Shown here: in pieces, positions 34,972 to 43,732 of the stretch
How positions within the stretch are numbered: position 1 is the first letter of the stretch
How the letters are laid out: each line of letters begins with the position of its first letter
Source: Carnobacterium alterfunditum DSM 5972
GTDB taxonomy: Bacteria > Bacillota > Bacilli > Lactobacillales > Carnobacteriaceae
Assembly (NCBI RefSeq): GCF_000744115.1
Contig: NZ_JQLG01000004.1
Coordinates: 496,001-560,000, forward strand
Length of the DNA stretch: 64,000 nt
Reading direction: 5' to 3'
Program-made: the position numbers and the translations under genes
Notes under the pieces: model-generated
Databases searched by the model: none
What the model was told of the DNA's origin: nothing
Seen by the model: only the letters and a program-made list of their open reading frames with translations

Positions 34972-35934
34972 TTAGTATTGGTTATCGTAGTCTATTAAAT
35001 TGATTGGCAATGTTTCTCCATCTAAGTAAGCCTTTAGATTTTCTTCAAAAATGGCAAACAATCTTTTTTTGAAGTGTTCTGCGATCCCAGCAATATGAGG
35101 CGTGATCAAAACATCTGCTCTGGTCCATAATGCGCTTGTTTCTGACAAAGGTTCGGTTTCAAAAACATCTAATCCGGCAAATGCTAATTTCCCACCATCA
35201 AGAGCCTCTATTAAATCATCCGTTTTAACCGTCGGGCCTCTTCCAACATTGATAAAAAGAGTTCCATTCTTCATTTGTGAGAAAATCTCTTGATTGAAGA
35301 AATGATGGGTTTGATCCGTAAACGGCAAAATATTTACTACGATATCAGCTTGTTTCACTTGTTCAATTAACCTTGGCTGCTTAATCAACAGGTCCATGTA
35401 AGCAACTTCTCTTCCACTACGATTTACGCCAATTGTCTTCATATTAAATGCTTTAGCTAAGCGCCCAACTTCAACACCTATTTTACCAGTCCCAACGATC
35501 ATAATAGTTTTCCCATGCAATTCCATTAGCTTATCTACTTGTTCCCATTTTTTTGTTTGTTGATCTTTCACAGCTTTTTGAATGCCTCGAGCATAGGCCA
35601 GCAACATACCAAAAACTGATTCTGCAATCGAAATACTATGTATTCCACTTCCGTTAGTCAGCAACACCTTGTTCTCTTTAAGCTTTTCTAAATCAAGAAA
35701 ATCGACACCAGCGGCTTTCCCTTGTACCCATTTCAAATTATGTTTACCATCCAATAACAGTTCTTCTGATCGTTGCCCTGTCCATCCATATATGATTTCA
35801 ACAGACTTTAAAGGAACATTTTTTTCGTCTATTTCCCATCCATTGATCAACTTGTATTCCGGAGCTAGATCTTTTAAGGTTTGAAGTTGTTCTTTTGTCG
35901 TTTCTTGTATTAGCCATATACTCTTTTCAGTCAT
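34972..35934 (-). CDS. D-isomer specific 2-hydroxyacid dehydrogenase
   Basis: 320-residue NAD-dependent dehydrogenase, from the ATG after AAAAGGAG (an in-frame start 26 codons earlier is unlikely). The cofactor motif is VGTGKIGVEVGRLAKAFNM (about residues 135-153). The catalytic Arg is in INVGRGPTVKTDDLIEAL (about 223-240), the Glu in DVFETEPL and the His in ITPHIAG (about 278). Substrates in the family range from 2-ketoisocaproate to phosphonates and glyoxylate; nothing nearby narrows it. Confidence 0.9.
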   Translation of the reverse strand: MTEKSIWLIQETTKEQLQTLKDLAPEYKLINGWEIDEKNVPLKSVEIIYGWTGQRSEELLLDGKHNLKWVQGKAAGVDFLDLEKLKENKVLLTNGSGIHSISIAESVFGMLLAYARGIQKAVKDQQTKKWEQVDKLMELHGKTIMIVGTGKIGVEVGRLAKAFNMKTIGVNRSGREVAYMDLLIKQPRLIEQVKQADIVVNILPFTDQTHHFFNQEIFSQMKNGTLFINVGRGPTVKTDDLIEALDGGKLAFAGLDVFETEPLSETSALWTRADVLITPHIAGIAEHFKKRLFAIFEENLKAYLDGETLPINLIDYDNQY

Positions 35935-36081
35935 TTTTTTTATCTCCTTTTCATTTTTTCTTTTTATTATCTCATTCAAAAAAAGGATAGCAAATATTTT
36001 TTCTATTTTCATTTTTCATTAATTTTAATCGATTAAATGGTACAATAGATGAAAGATTCAGCTTTAGAACGGGGTGTTTGA

Positions 36082-37122
36082 ATGGATAAAGAGCATTTAC
36101 TAACGACAAAATTGATCATTGATGGCCAATTCCATGATTTTCAGCTCTACAGTGGAAAATTTTATTTATGGACTTCTCAAAAAGAATTGAACGTCTATGA
36201 CTGGAATAAATGGATGAAGCAACTCGCTGACATTGATCGACCTATTTACCTTGAGCCTCAGCCTACTGAACAATTATATGTCACCCTTGAAGAGTTGACA
36301 CCTTTTTTAGAACGCACCATTTCTTTTATTGAGCCGATTTATGATTGTGCGATATTCAATCATATCTTATATTTTTCTGACTATAGCGGCTTTTATCGTT
36401 ATCCTTTAACAAAAAAAGACGCTCAAAAAGTTCGAATATGGGAACAACCGATTTATTCTATTTCACTTTCTACTAAAGGGAGGATGGCTCTGTCTGCAGG
36501 AGAAGCGGGCCTTTTTGAATATTTACTTTCCTCCCATTACTACTATGACCAGCTTGACCGCCAAATAACAGCGCGTGTGTATCAGTTAAATCAACACTTT
36601 GCTTCTCAATCAGTATGGGATCATCATGATCTTATCCAATATGACAAACACAAGAATAGCCCAACTTACTTGAATCAATTCACTGTACAAAAAGGCCAAT
36701 TGCACCTAGCCCGTGTTCTTCCTGTCACTCAACTAAGTGAACCTTTAACTAACCATGTAAAAGAATACTTACTGCCTTTGTCTTTAAATCCACCTTCTAT
36801 GAAGGATGGTTTGCTCTTTTCTTTCGAAATGGACCACCAAAAAGTAAAAAAAGATTCTTTGTATCGCTCAAAAACGATTCGTTTGGTCGTTAAGCCGCCA
36901 GCTATTCTTGAACAGCAACAAGATTTAACCGATTTTTTGATTGTTGTCCCTGATTCGCTCTTCTTCAAAGTTATTTTACAAAACGATTGTTTATTAGAGA
37001 TCCCAACCAAAGATATCAAGAAGTTCAGAATTTACGATCGAACCAGACATTACCGTAATCAACTACACATCTTAAAAAGTGATTCCTTGATCTTATACCT
37101 TTTTACAGAAATCAACCGTTAA
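36082..37122 (+). CDS. Protein of unknown function, 346 residues
   Basis: I do not recognise this family. It is soluble-looking, with no signal peptide or membrane segment, and rich in aromatic residues and short beta-like strands (FHDFQLYSGKFYLWTSQ, LYFSDYSGFYRYPL, ISLSTKGRMALSAGEAGLFEYLL). The spacing of these strands suggests a WD40-like or other beta-propeller, with a more polar C-terminal third. No catalytic motif is visible. The start has a weak ribosome site (GGGGTGTTTGA). It is divergent from the 2-hydroxyacid dehydrogenase and convergent with dps, so context gives no role. Confidence 0.75.
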   Translation: MDKEHLLTTKLIIDGQFHDFQLYSGKFYLWTSQKELNVYDWNKWMKQLADIDRPIYLEPQPTEQLYVTLEELTPFLERTISFIEPIYDCAIFNHILYFSDYSGFYRYPLTKKDAQKVRIWEQPIYSISLSTKGRMALSAGEAGLFEYLLSSHYYYDQLDRQITARVYQLNQHFASQSVWDHHDLIQYDKHKNSPTYLNQFTVQKGQLHLARVLPVTQLSEPLTNHVKEYLLPLSLNPPSMKDGLLFSFEMDHQKVKKDSLYRSKTIRLVVKPPAILEQQQDLTDFLIVVPDSLFFKVILQNDCLLEIPTKDIKKFRIYDRTRHYRNQLHILKSDSLILYLFTEINR

Positions 37123-37156
37123 AAAGAGCCCTTAGATTAACACCTAAGAGCTCTTT
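37121..37156. terminator. Bidirectional terminator between the unknown gene and dps
   Basis: AAAAAGAGC-x-CTTAG pairs with CTAAG-x-GCTCTTT around an 8-base loop, with T-rich flanks on both sides. Confidence 0.75.
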
Positions 37157-37176
37157 GTTTTTGATTTTTTTATTTT

Positions 37177-37644
37177 TTAAGCATCAAGAGGATTTTTACC
37201 TAGATAAGCTTGCAGCATCCAAATCGTCTTATCTATGCCAAATTTGTACCCGATCAATAAGTCTTGTGTTGGATCATCTCCTGCTTTTCCAGTAAGATCG
37301 ATTCCTTTTTGTAATTTTTCGCCAATAATTTTATAATCGGAAATAGTAGAGGCAACCATTTCTTCAGCCGTTTCTTTTCCATTATATGGTGTTTCCTTAA
37401 CTAAAGAATGTTCTAAAAATTCTCCTAAAGTTGCGTAAGGTTTGCCGCCAATTGCAATGAGACGTTCTGCTAACTCATCAAATTGTTCGGTCACCCCATC
37501 ATAAAGTTCTTCAAATTTTTCATGTAGGTTAAAGAAATGAGGTCCTTTTACGTAGAAATGATGTTGATACAATTTTATGTTAAAGACACCAAAAGTTGCA
37601 ACTAGGTCATTTAATTGTTCTTGTACTTCCACTTGTTTTTCCAC
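37177..37644 (-). CDS. dps: Dps-family ferritin-like protein
   Basis: 155-residue mini-ferritin that stores iron by using hydrogen peroxide and protects DNA; it forms dodecamers. The inter-subunit ferroxidase residues are in YQHHFYVKGPHFFNLHEKFEELYDG (His near residue 27, the following Asp/Glu near 50-55). The LAERLIAIGGKP segment completes the Dps signature. It starts at GTG with AGGAGG nearby. The upstream AT-rich region contains TTATAAT but not a convincing full PerR box. Monocistronic. Confidence 0.93.
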   Translation of the reverse strand: MEKQVEVQEQLNDLVATFGVFNIKLYQHHFYVKGPHFFNLHEKFEELYDGVTEQFDELAERLIAIGGKPYATLGEFLEHSLVKETPYNGKETAEEMVASTISDYKIIGEKLQKGIDLTGKAGDDPTQDLLIGYKFGIDKTIWMLQAYLGKNPLDA

Positions 37645-37907
37645 TATCTAATTCCTCCTATTTTTAATTATTTTATTGACTAACTCGGATTTATTATAAT
37701 CTTAAAATTAACTATAGTCTAACGATACGATTTTACTTCTCATTATTTTGTCTTCACGTATGATATCTGTAAATGGATACTATTTTTTGAGCATTTACAA
37801 TAGAATACTGCCGATTTGACAAGAAAAGAATCCCAAACATCGCATTTATTGATTATTTGTGCTAAAATAGTCAAGATATATACAAAGAATAGGGGTAAAT
37901 AAATTAA

Positions 37908-39533
37908 ATGATTACAGTAACTAATGTAAGTTTACAATTTTCAGATAGAAAATTGTTCGATGACGTAAATATAAAATTCATTCCAGGCAATTGTTATGGT
38001 CTTATTGGTGCAAATGGTGCAGGTAAGTCAACTTTCTTGAAAATTTTGGCTGGCGAGATCCAACCTTCAACCGGTAATGTTTCTATGGGTCCCGATGAAC
38101 GTTTGACTACTCTAAGTCAAAATCACTATGGTTTTGAAGATTCTACTGTTTTAGAAACAGTTATCATGGGTCACAAACGTTTATACGAAATCATGAAAGA
38201 AAAAGATGCTGTCTATATGAAAGAAGATTTCACTGATGCTGATGGTATCTTAGCAGCTGAATTAGAAGGCGAATTTGCTGAATTAGATGGTTGGGAAGCT
38301 GAACCTCAAGCAGCGGTTATGCTTCAAGGTCTAGGTATTACAGATGATATGCAAGATAAAAAAATGAGCGAATTAACAGAAGGCTTTAAAGTAAAAGTAT
38401 TGTTAGCACAAGCTCTATTTGGCAAACCAGATGTTCTTTTATTGGATGAGCCAACCAATGGTTTAGATACTCAATCGATCGAATGGTTAGAAGAATTCTT
38501 AATTGATTTCCCAAATACCGTTATCGTTGTTTCACATGACCGTCATTTCTTAAACAAAGTATGTACGCATATGGCTGACGTTGACTTTAGTAAAATCAAG
38601 TTATATGTTGGGAATTACGATTTCTGGTTAGAATCAAGCCAATTAGCTTCTAAATTACTAGGTAACGTAAATGCTAAAAAAGAAGAACAAATCAAAGAAT
38701 TACAAGCCTTTATTGCTCGATTTAGTGCGAATGCATCTAAATCAAAACAAGCAACTTCCCGTAAAAAAATGTTAGAAAAAATTACATTAGATGACATTCA
38801 ACCTTCTTCTCGTCGCTATCCATTTGTTGGATTTACACCTGATCGTGATATCGGGAACGACTTACTGCGTGTTGAAAATCTTTCTAAATCAATTGATGGT
38901 AAAAAAATATTAGATAATATTACTTTTACATTGAATAAAGACGATAAAGTTGCTTTCACTAGTAAAAATGATATTGCCATTACTGTTCTATTCAAAATAT
39001 TGATGGGCGAAATGGAACCTGATTCAGGTACATTCAAATGGGGAGTAACGACTTCTCAATCATATTTACCAAAGGATACTACTGACGAATTTACTAATGA
39101 AAAGTTGACCGTTGTTGATTGGTTACGCCAATTCGCTGCTGCTGAAGAAAATGATAATACATTCTTACGTAGTTTCTTGGGTCGTATGTTATTCTCTGGA
39201 GAAGATGTTTTAAAAGAAGTCTCTGTCCTTTCCGGTGGAGAAAAAGTTCGTTGTATGTTGTCTAAAATGATGTTGAGTAAATCGAACGTTTTAGTAATGG
39301 ATGATCCAACAAATCACTTGGATCTAGAATCTATCACAGCTTTAAATGACGGTTTGATTGCTTTTAAAGGCTCAATTTTATTTGGATCACATGACCACCA
39401 ATTTATCCAAACAATTGCGAACCGTATTATCGAAATTTCTCCAAATGGAGTAGTCGATCGTGCTGAAACAACTTATGATGATTTCTTAGATAATAAGTCT
39501 GTTAAAGAACAAGTTGCTTCTTTATATAATTAA
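37908..39533 (+). CDS. ABC-F family ATPase (YkpA/YbiT-like) with a degenerate second ATP site
   Basis: 541-residue twin-ATPase protein without membrane segments, a probable translation factor of the ABC-F group. NBD1 has Walker A GANGAGKSTFL (about residue 36) and Walker B VLLLDEPTNGLD, but its signature is degenerate (LTEGFKVK). The linker (about 250-305) is Lys-rich and helical. NBD2 has a normal signature, VLSGGEKVRC, yet its Walker A position reads TSKNDIAITVLF without the Gly-Lys-Ser/Thr, and its Walker B ends in DDPTNHLD. Only one composite site should hydrolyse ATP. Confidence 0.88.
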   Translation: MITVTNVSLQFSDRKLFDDVNIKFIPGNCYGLIGANGAGKSTFLKILAGEIQPSTGNVSMGPDERLTTLSQNHYGFEDSTVLETVIMGHKRLYEIMKEKDAVYMKEDFTDADGILAAELEGEFAELDGWEAEPQAAVMLQGLGITDDMQDKKMSELTEGFKVKVLLAQALFGKPDVLLLDEPTNGLDTQSIEWLEEFLIDFPNTVIVVSHDRHFLNKVCTHMADVDFSKIKLYVGNYDFWLESSQLASKLLGNVNAKKEEQIKELQAFIARFSANASKSKQATSRKKMLEKITLDDIQPSSRRYPFVGFTPDRDIGNDLLRVENLSKSIDGKKILDNITFTLNKDDKVAFTSKNDIAITVLFKILMGEMEPDSGTFKWGVTTSQSYLPKDTTDEFTNEKLTVVDWLRQFAAAEENDNTFLRSFLGRMLFSGEDVLKEVSVLSGGEKVRCMLSKMMLSKSNVLVMDDPTNHLDLESITALNDGLIAFKGSILFGSHDHQFIQTIANRIIEISPNGVVDRAETTYDDFLDNKSVKEQVASLYN

Positions 39534-39559
39534 TAGTCCATTAACAGATGGTATTAGTG

Positions 39560-39579
39560 TTCCAGAAGAAATTTCTTTT
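39560..39579 (-). repeat. 20-bp end fragment of the MITE-like repeat
   Basis: TTCCAGAAGAAATTTCTTTT is identical to the outer end of the dispersed repeat in copy 2 (near 16348-16367). Nothing else of the element is present. It lies just before the terminator between the ABC-F gene and dbpA. Confidence 0.45.
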
Positions 39580-39625
39580 GGGACAACAATACCAAAAATT
39601 GTAGACTCTCATTAATGGGACAATC

Positions 39626-39669
39626 AAAAAAGCACTTACGAAAATAATTATTTTCGTAAGTGCTTTTTT
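39626..39669. terminator. Bidirectional terminator between the ABC-F gene and dbpA
   Basis: A perfect 22-bp palindrome without a spacer (39626-39647 with 39648-39669) has A6 and T-runs at its ends. Confidence 0.9.
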
Positions 39670-41121
39670 TTATTTTCTAGCTTTACGTACTTTCAATGTC
39701 TTACCTTTGATCGTACGACTTTGCATTTCTTCAATCACTAATGGACCTTTTCCATTTAAAATATCAATGTAAGTAACATTTTCTTGGATCGTGATGATCC
39801 CAATGTCCTCCGCATCAACACCTGGAATTTTAGCAATCGTTCCAACAAAATCGACTGCACGCATTTTTTTCTTTTTTCCACCATTAAAATAAACTTTAGT
39901 AATGTCGCGGTTCAGTTCTTTTGAACGAACTTGCTTCAAAGGTGGGCGTTCTTGTAATTTCTTCTCGAAAGCCGATTTATGACTTTGAACGACACGTGTA
40001 GTTGGCAACGAAATTTCAATAACTGTTTGACCAGCGTATTCTTTGACTTCCGTCCACCATCTTTCTTCTCTAGGTGTAACCAATGTCAATGCCATCCCCG
40101 TTTTTCCGGCTCTTCCTGTACGGCCAGTACGATGCACAAAACTCTCTTTTTCTACCGGCACATCAAAGTTGACTACATGTGTAACATTTTCAATGTCGAT
40201 TCCCCTTGCAGCAACATCTGTAGCTACCAAATAACGGAATCTTCCTTGTCTGAAATCTTCCATTACAGAGAATCGATCTTCCTGGACCATTCCACCATGG
40301 ATTTTATCAATTGGCAAACCAGCTTTACTCAAAAATGTGTATAAGTTATTCACAGCTTCTTGCGTATTACAAAAAATCATACATGAATCCGCATTTTCTA
40401 CTGTTAATAAATCCAGCAATTGTTGTTCCTTTTGGTCTTCTTTTACCTTGACACTTGATTGAATGATTTTTGGTTTTGATAATTCATTTGTCTCAATTAC
40501 AATAGACTGTTTGTCCGACTTCATGTAAAAACTTGCTATGCGTTCAATTTCTTTAGGCATTGTTGCTGAAAAAAGCAACGTTTGGCGTTCTGTAGGTAAG
40601 AAGTTGATAATGGCTTCTACTTGATCCGCAAATCCCATATTCAGCATCTCATCAGCTTCATCTAGCACTAAACATTGTATTTCCTCGATTTTAAAAGTTC
40701 CCTTTTGCAAATGGTCTAATACTCGACCTGGTGTTCCTACAACGATATGGCTTTTTTGCTTTAACTCAGATTTTTGAGTATCGAATGAGGCTTTGCCATA
40801 TACTGCAGTGGCTTTCACTCTCTTTAGACGACCAACATTCATTAAGTCTTCTTTTACTTGAATTGCTAATTCTCTTGTTGGTACTAAAACAAGCACTTGC
40901 GGTTTGTTTTCTTCCCAATCGACTCTTTCACATAGCGGCACTCCATAACTAACTGTTTTCCCGCTTCCTGTCTGCGATTCTACAATAACATCTTTTCCTT
41001 CTAATGCTAATGGAATGACTTCTTCTTGAACTTTAGTGGGATGAAAATAACGCAAACTTGTTAGCGCCGTAACTATTTCATCACTGATTGCAAATTCTTC
41101 AAATGTTTTCTTTTTATTCAT
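39670..41121 (-). CDS. dbpA: DEAD-box RNA helicase DbpA/YxiN
   Basis: 483-residue ATP-dependent RNA helicase. The Q-motif region and motif [12 protein letters not shown] are near residue 50. DEAD is in [14 protein letters not shown] in [10 protein letters not shown] and motif VI in [13 protein letters not shown]. The C-terminal domain (about 405-480, with [20 protein letters not shown] and [14 protein letters not shown]) is the DbpA RNA-binding fold that targets hairpin 92 of 23S rRNA, so a role in large-subunit assembly follows from the family. I chose the ATG after AAAGAGG. Confidence 0.94.
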   Translation of the reverse strand: MNKKKTFEEFAISDEIVTALTSLRYFHPTKVQEEVIPLALEGKDVIVESQTGSGKTVSYGVPLCERVDWEENKPQVLVLVPTRELAIQVKEDLMNVGRLKRVKATAVYGKASFDTQKSELKQKSHIVVGTPGRVLDHLQKGTFKIEEIQCLVLDEADEMLNMGFADQVEAIINFLPTERQTLLFSATMPKEIERIASFYMKSDKQSIVIETNELSKPKIIQSSVKVKEDQKEQQLLDLLTVENADSCMIFCNTQEAVNNLYTFLSKAGLPIDKIHGGMVQEDRFSVMEDFRQGRFRYLVATDVAARGIDIENVTHVVNFDVPVEKESFVHRTGRTGRAGKTGMALTLVTPREERWWTEVKEYAGQTVIEISLPTTRVVQSHKSAFEKKLQERPPLKQVRSKELNRDITKVYFNGGKKKKMRAVDFVGTIAKIPGVDAEDIGIITIQENVTYIDILNGKGPLVIEEMQSRTIKGKTLKVRKARK

Positions 41122-41267
41122 AATAACCTCTTTCAATTGTCCATTTTCTTTCAGTATAACAGCATATTCACAAAAATACCGTCATTTGGAAGGATATTTT
41201 AATAAAAATACCCAAATAACAGCAAACTGTCAAAAATCCGACCATTTTCAGCTCTAATTGTCAGCTG

Positions 41268-41295
41268 TTGGAAAAGACTGCAAACGTGGTATACT
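41268..41295 (+). promoter_or_regulatory. Extended -10 promoter reading into the tandem repeat array and ansA
   Basis: TTGGAA (41268-41273), a 16-base spacer and TATACT (41290-41295), with a TGG extension before the -10. The transcript would start near 41302 and pass through the repeats into asparaginase. Confidence 0.6.
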
Positions 41296-41328
41296 ACTAA
41301 ACGAAACGAAAACAACCAAGCTATATAT

Positions 41329-41712
41329 TTGAAAACCAATGTCTATTCCGATTTGATTGAACTAAGGCTCGTTGCACTTACTCAAATGAAAAATGATTCT
41401 GAGCTAGTCGAACTAGAGCTTGTTGCGCTTACTCAAATGAAAAATGGTTTTGAGTTCATCGAACGAAGCCTCGTTGCGCTTACTCAAATGAAAAATGGTT
41501 TTGAGTTCATCGAACTAAGCCTTGTTGCGCTTACTCAAATGGAAAATAGTTTTGAGTTCATCGAACTAAGCCTTGTTGCGCTTACTCAAATGGAAAATAG
41601 TTTTGAGTTCATCGAACTAGAGCTTGTTGCGCTTACTCAAATGGAAAATGGTTTTGAGTTCATCGAACTAAGCCTTGTTGCGCTTAACGAAACAGTTTTA
41701 AAACACTCATAA
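41329..41712 (+). CDS. Possible ORF made of 17-residue repeats (coding status doubtful)
   Basis: An open frame from TTG gives 127 residues, almost wholly repeats of LVALTQM-E/K-N-G/S-FEFIELS. The repeat would form an amphipathic helix pattern. Against coding: there is no ribosome site, the start is TTG, and a 51-bp repeat unit stays in frame automatically because 51 is a multiple of three. Changes among units hit all codon positions, and the DNA unit is palindrome-rich. If translated, it could act as a leader peptide for asparaginase. I favour a non-coding array. Confidence 0.25.
   Translation: MKTNVYSDLIELRLVALTQMKNDSELVELELVALTQMKNGFEFIERSLVALTQMKNGFEFIELSLVALTQMENSFEFIELSLVALTQMENSFEFIELELVALTQMENGFEFIELSLVALNETVLKHS
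41368..41691 (+). repeat. Tandem array of six 51-bp units plus partial units, upstream of asparaginase
   Basis: Full units begin at 41368, 41419, 41470, 41521, 41572 and 41623, with partial units on both sides. Units 2-6 differ from each other by a few bases; unit 1 is the most diverged. Nearly every base of a unit can pair locally: TAAGC-N8-GCTTA, CTCAAA-N11-TTTGAG and AGTTC-ATC-GAACT. The array lies between a good promoter and the asparaginase gene, so it is probably transcribed as a string of short hairpins. There are no unique spacers, so it is not CRISPR. Confidence 0.85.
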
Positions 41713-41752
41713 GGCTCTTATTTATTTTTATTCTTGTATTGGAGGAATTATT

Positions 41753-42718
41753 GTGAAGACTATTCTTGTATTGCATACCGGTGGAACCATCTCAATGAGC
41801 GAGGATCAAACAACTGGAAAAGTTTCTCCTAGTTCAGAGAACCCTTTGAACAAACGCGGTCACTTGTTTGATGATGTGGCCAATATGATCGTAGAGGATT
41901 TTTTACACCTGCCCTCTCCACATATAACACCTAAAGAAATGCTCCTTTTAAAAAATCGAATCGAAAAAGCAATTGTTGCTAATGAAGCAGATGGCGTTGT
42001 GATCACTCATGGGACAGATACATTGGAAGAAACAGCTTATTTTTTAGATTTAACACTTAAGACAACGATCCCGATCGTTGTGACAGGAGCCATGCGCTCA
42101 ATCAATGAAATTGGTTCAGATGGATTATACAACTTTCAAAGTGCTATTTGGGTAGCTTTATCTGATGATGCTAAAGAAAAAGGTGTTCTGGTCGTGATGA
42201 ATGATGAAATTCATACTGCTCGTTATGTCACTAAAACACATACAAGTAATGTTGCTACTTTCCGTACACCTACATTTGGTCCAATTGGATTGATCTCAAA
42301 AAATGAAGTCTTATTCTTCCAGAAATTAATTGAAGAGGAAATCTACGCTATTAACAATGTAGCTAAAACGGTCTATTTACTTAAAATTTATGCTGGTATG
42401 GATGGAACGTTATTTGATGCTATCAATCAACCAACTACTGATGGACTTGTTATTGAAGCGCTAGGTGCGGGAAATTTACCGCCTGCTACTCTGCCTGCTC
42501 TTAAAAGGATGCTAGCCAATGATATTCCTGTGGTTCTTGTATCACGCTCATTTAACGGTATTGCACAAGATGTGTATGATTACGTTGGTGGTGGCAAACG
42601 CCTGAAAGAAGATGGTGTTATTTTCACAAATGGATTATCCGGTCCAAAAGCACGAATCAAACTACAAGTTGTCTTGAGCCAAAGTACTTTGAACCGTTCC
42701 CTGGAAGACTATTTTTAG
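41753..42718 (+). CDS. ansA: L-asparaginase, type I (cytoplasmic)
   Basis: 321-residue asparaginase that hydrolyses asparagine to aspartate and ammonia. The first catalytic Thr is in VLHTGGTISM (about residue 12), and the second active-site segment is GVVITHGTDTLEETAYFLDL (about 82-101). There is no signal peptide, so it is cytoplasmic. It starts at GTG after GGAGGA. The likely leader is about 450 bases long and contains the tandem repeat array. A strong terminator follows. Confidence 0.93.
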   Translation: MKTILVLHTGGTISMSEDQTTGKVSPSSENPLNKRGHLFDDVANMIVEDFLHLPSPHITPKEMLLLKNRIEKAIVANEADGVVITHGTDTLEETAYFLDLTLKTTIPIVVTGAMRSINEIGSDGLYNFQSAIWVALSDDAKEKGVLVVMNDEIHTARYVTKTHTSNVATFRTPTFGPIGLISKNEVLFFQKLIEEEIYAINNVAKTVYLLKIYAGMDGTLFDAINQPTTDGLVIEALGAGNLPPATLPALKRMLANDIPVVLVSRSFNGIAQDVYDYVGGGKRLKEDGVIFTNGLSGPKARIKLQVVLSQSTLNRSLEDYF

Positions 42719-42725
42719 GTCAACA

Positions 42726-42790
42726 AAAAGCAACTTCATCTTCTGAAAAAACTACTTTTGTTTTTTCAAAAGATGAAGAGGTTAGCTTTT
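42726..42790 (+). terminator. Terminator after ansA
   Basis: A long imperfect hairpin: AAAAGC, ACTTCATCTT and GAAAAAAC on the left match GTTTTTTC, AAGATGAAG and GCTTTT on the right. Confidence 0.7.
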
Positions 42791-42954
42791 ACAAAATCAA
42801 GTAAGAAGAGTATGATAAAAATATGAGAGCGTTAACTTTTCCGGAAACTTTCTAAGCCAGCTAGGCACTCCCTTGTCTGGACCATGTTGAAAGAAAAGGC
42901 CTTAAGTAACTACAAAATCCTGATGTACTTGGGTTCGGAAGGAGGTGACAAGAG

Positions 42955-43413
42955 ATGACAGTCTTCAAAAAAAGTATTTTCATCAATGCTCCGTTGGAAG
43001 AAGTCTACAAGTACACGATAAATCCTGAAAATTGGTCACAATTCTACAACGGCTTATCTGAAGCGGAGAGAATCAAAGGTGACGGCGAAGTAGGGACTAT
43101 CGTAAAAACCAAATATTCGATGTTGGGTATACACTTCCCGGTAAAGATTGAAGTAACCGCATGCGAGATGACGCCCGAAGGTGCAAAATGGAGCGGCGAT
43201 ATGACAGGAAATTTCCCTAGCGAACAAACAAGTATATATGTACCAAAAGACGATGGTACTGAATTGACCTTCGAAATCGACAGTAGTGGTACCCCAGAAA
43301 ATTTATTCGGTAAGATCATCGATAAACTGGTCACGGATAAAATGGAAGAAAATTCGGCTATGCACACTTTAGAGAACATTAAAGCAATTTGTGAAGGAGC
43401 CCATTCAGTATAA
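42955..43413 (+). CDS. SRPBCC (START-like) superfamily protein
   Basis: 152-residue polyketide-cyclase/Aha1-like fold. It opens KKSIFINAPLEEVYKYTINPENW, the diagnostic first strand and helix. A GxG-containing turn (GDGEVGTIV) follows, and the long C-terminal helix covers about residues 120-147. Such proteins bind hydrophobic small molecules; the ligand is unknown. The ribosome site AAGGAGG is strong. Its base composition looks a little richer in G+C than its neighbours, and an IS3-type remnant lies directly downstream, so recent acquisition is possible. The 235 bases upstream hold only the ansA terminator. Confidence 0.78.
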   Translation: MTVFKKSIFINAPLEEVYKYTINPENWSQFYNGLSEAERIKGDGEVGTIVKTKYSMLGIHFPVKIEVTACEMTPEGAKWSGDMTGNFPSEQTSIYVPKDDGTELTFEIDSSGTPENLFGKIIDKLVTDKMEENSAMHTLENIKAICEGAHSV

Positions 43414-43418
43414 GGAAA

Positions 43419-43443
43419 GCATCAGGGAAAATCTCCCTGATGC
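43419..43443 (+). terminator. Terminator after the SRPBCC gene
   Basis: GCATCAGGGA (43419-43428) pairs exactly with TCCCTGATGC (43434-43443), followed by T6. Confidence 0.9.
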
Positions 43444-43556
43444 CTTTTTTGAGTAGTCGTATTATTTTTTTTGATTATTTTATAGTTTGTATTCTACCCT
43501 GATGTTCCTTTTATAGTATTCAGGATATGTTTCTCCACTGAATTTCTTATAGGCAG

Positions 43557-43727
43557 TTATTTACGCAATCCATTTGGCCCCAAGGTTTTGTACGCATTGA
43601 CCCACCGCTTAAGAGGAGAAACACTTGGCATTTCGTTCTTTCCGGCGACTGATATACACTCAAAAGGTCCTTCCAAATAATCTTTTACTGCTTTCAATTT
43701 AAATTTATAACTATAACTATTTCTCAT
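43557..43727 (-). pseudogene. Remnant of an IS3-family transposase OrfA (N-terminal helix-turn-helix part)
   Basis: A 56-codon frame reads MRNSYSYKFKLKAVKDYLEG and continues through SVSPLKRWVNAYKTLGPNGL before a stop. The Y-S-x-E/K-FKLK-V, then S-P-x-K-x-WV-x-AY, then G-x-GL pattern matches the N-terminal HTH of IS3/IS150-type OrfA proteins. The rest of OrfA and all of OrfB are absent. A large hairpin stands just upstream of its start. Confidence 0.65.
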
Positions 43728-43732
43728 CAAAA

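Noticed and set aside
37686-37705. PerR box upstream of dps
   Set aside because: Only one half (TTATAAT) fits the consensus; the other half matches poorly.
41368-41691. CRISPR-like periodic repeat
   Set aside because: Units are directly tandem with no unique spacers, and no cas genes are in the window.
42795-42954. Possible decayed gene or RNA before the SRPBCC gene
   Set aside because: I found no frame with recognisable protein similarity and no stable hairpin other than the ansA terminator.
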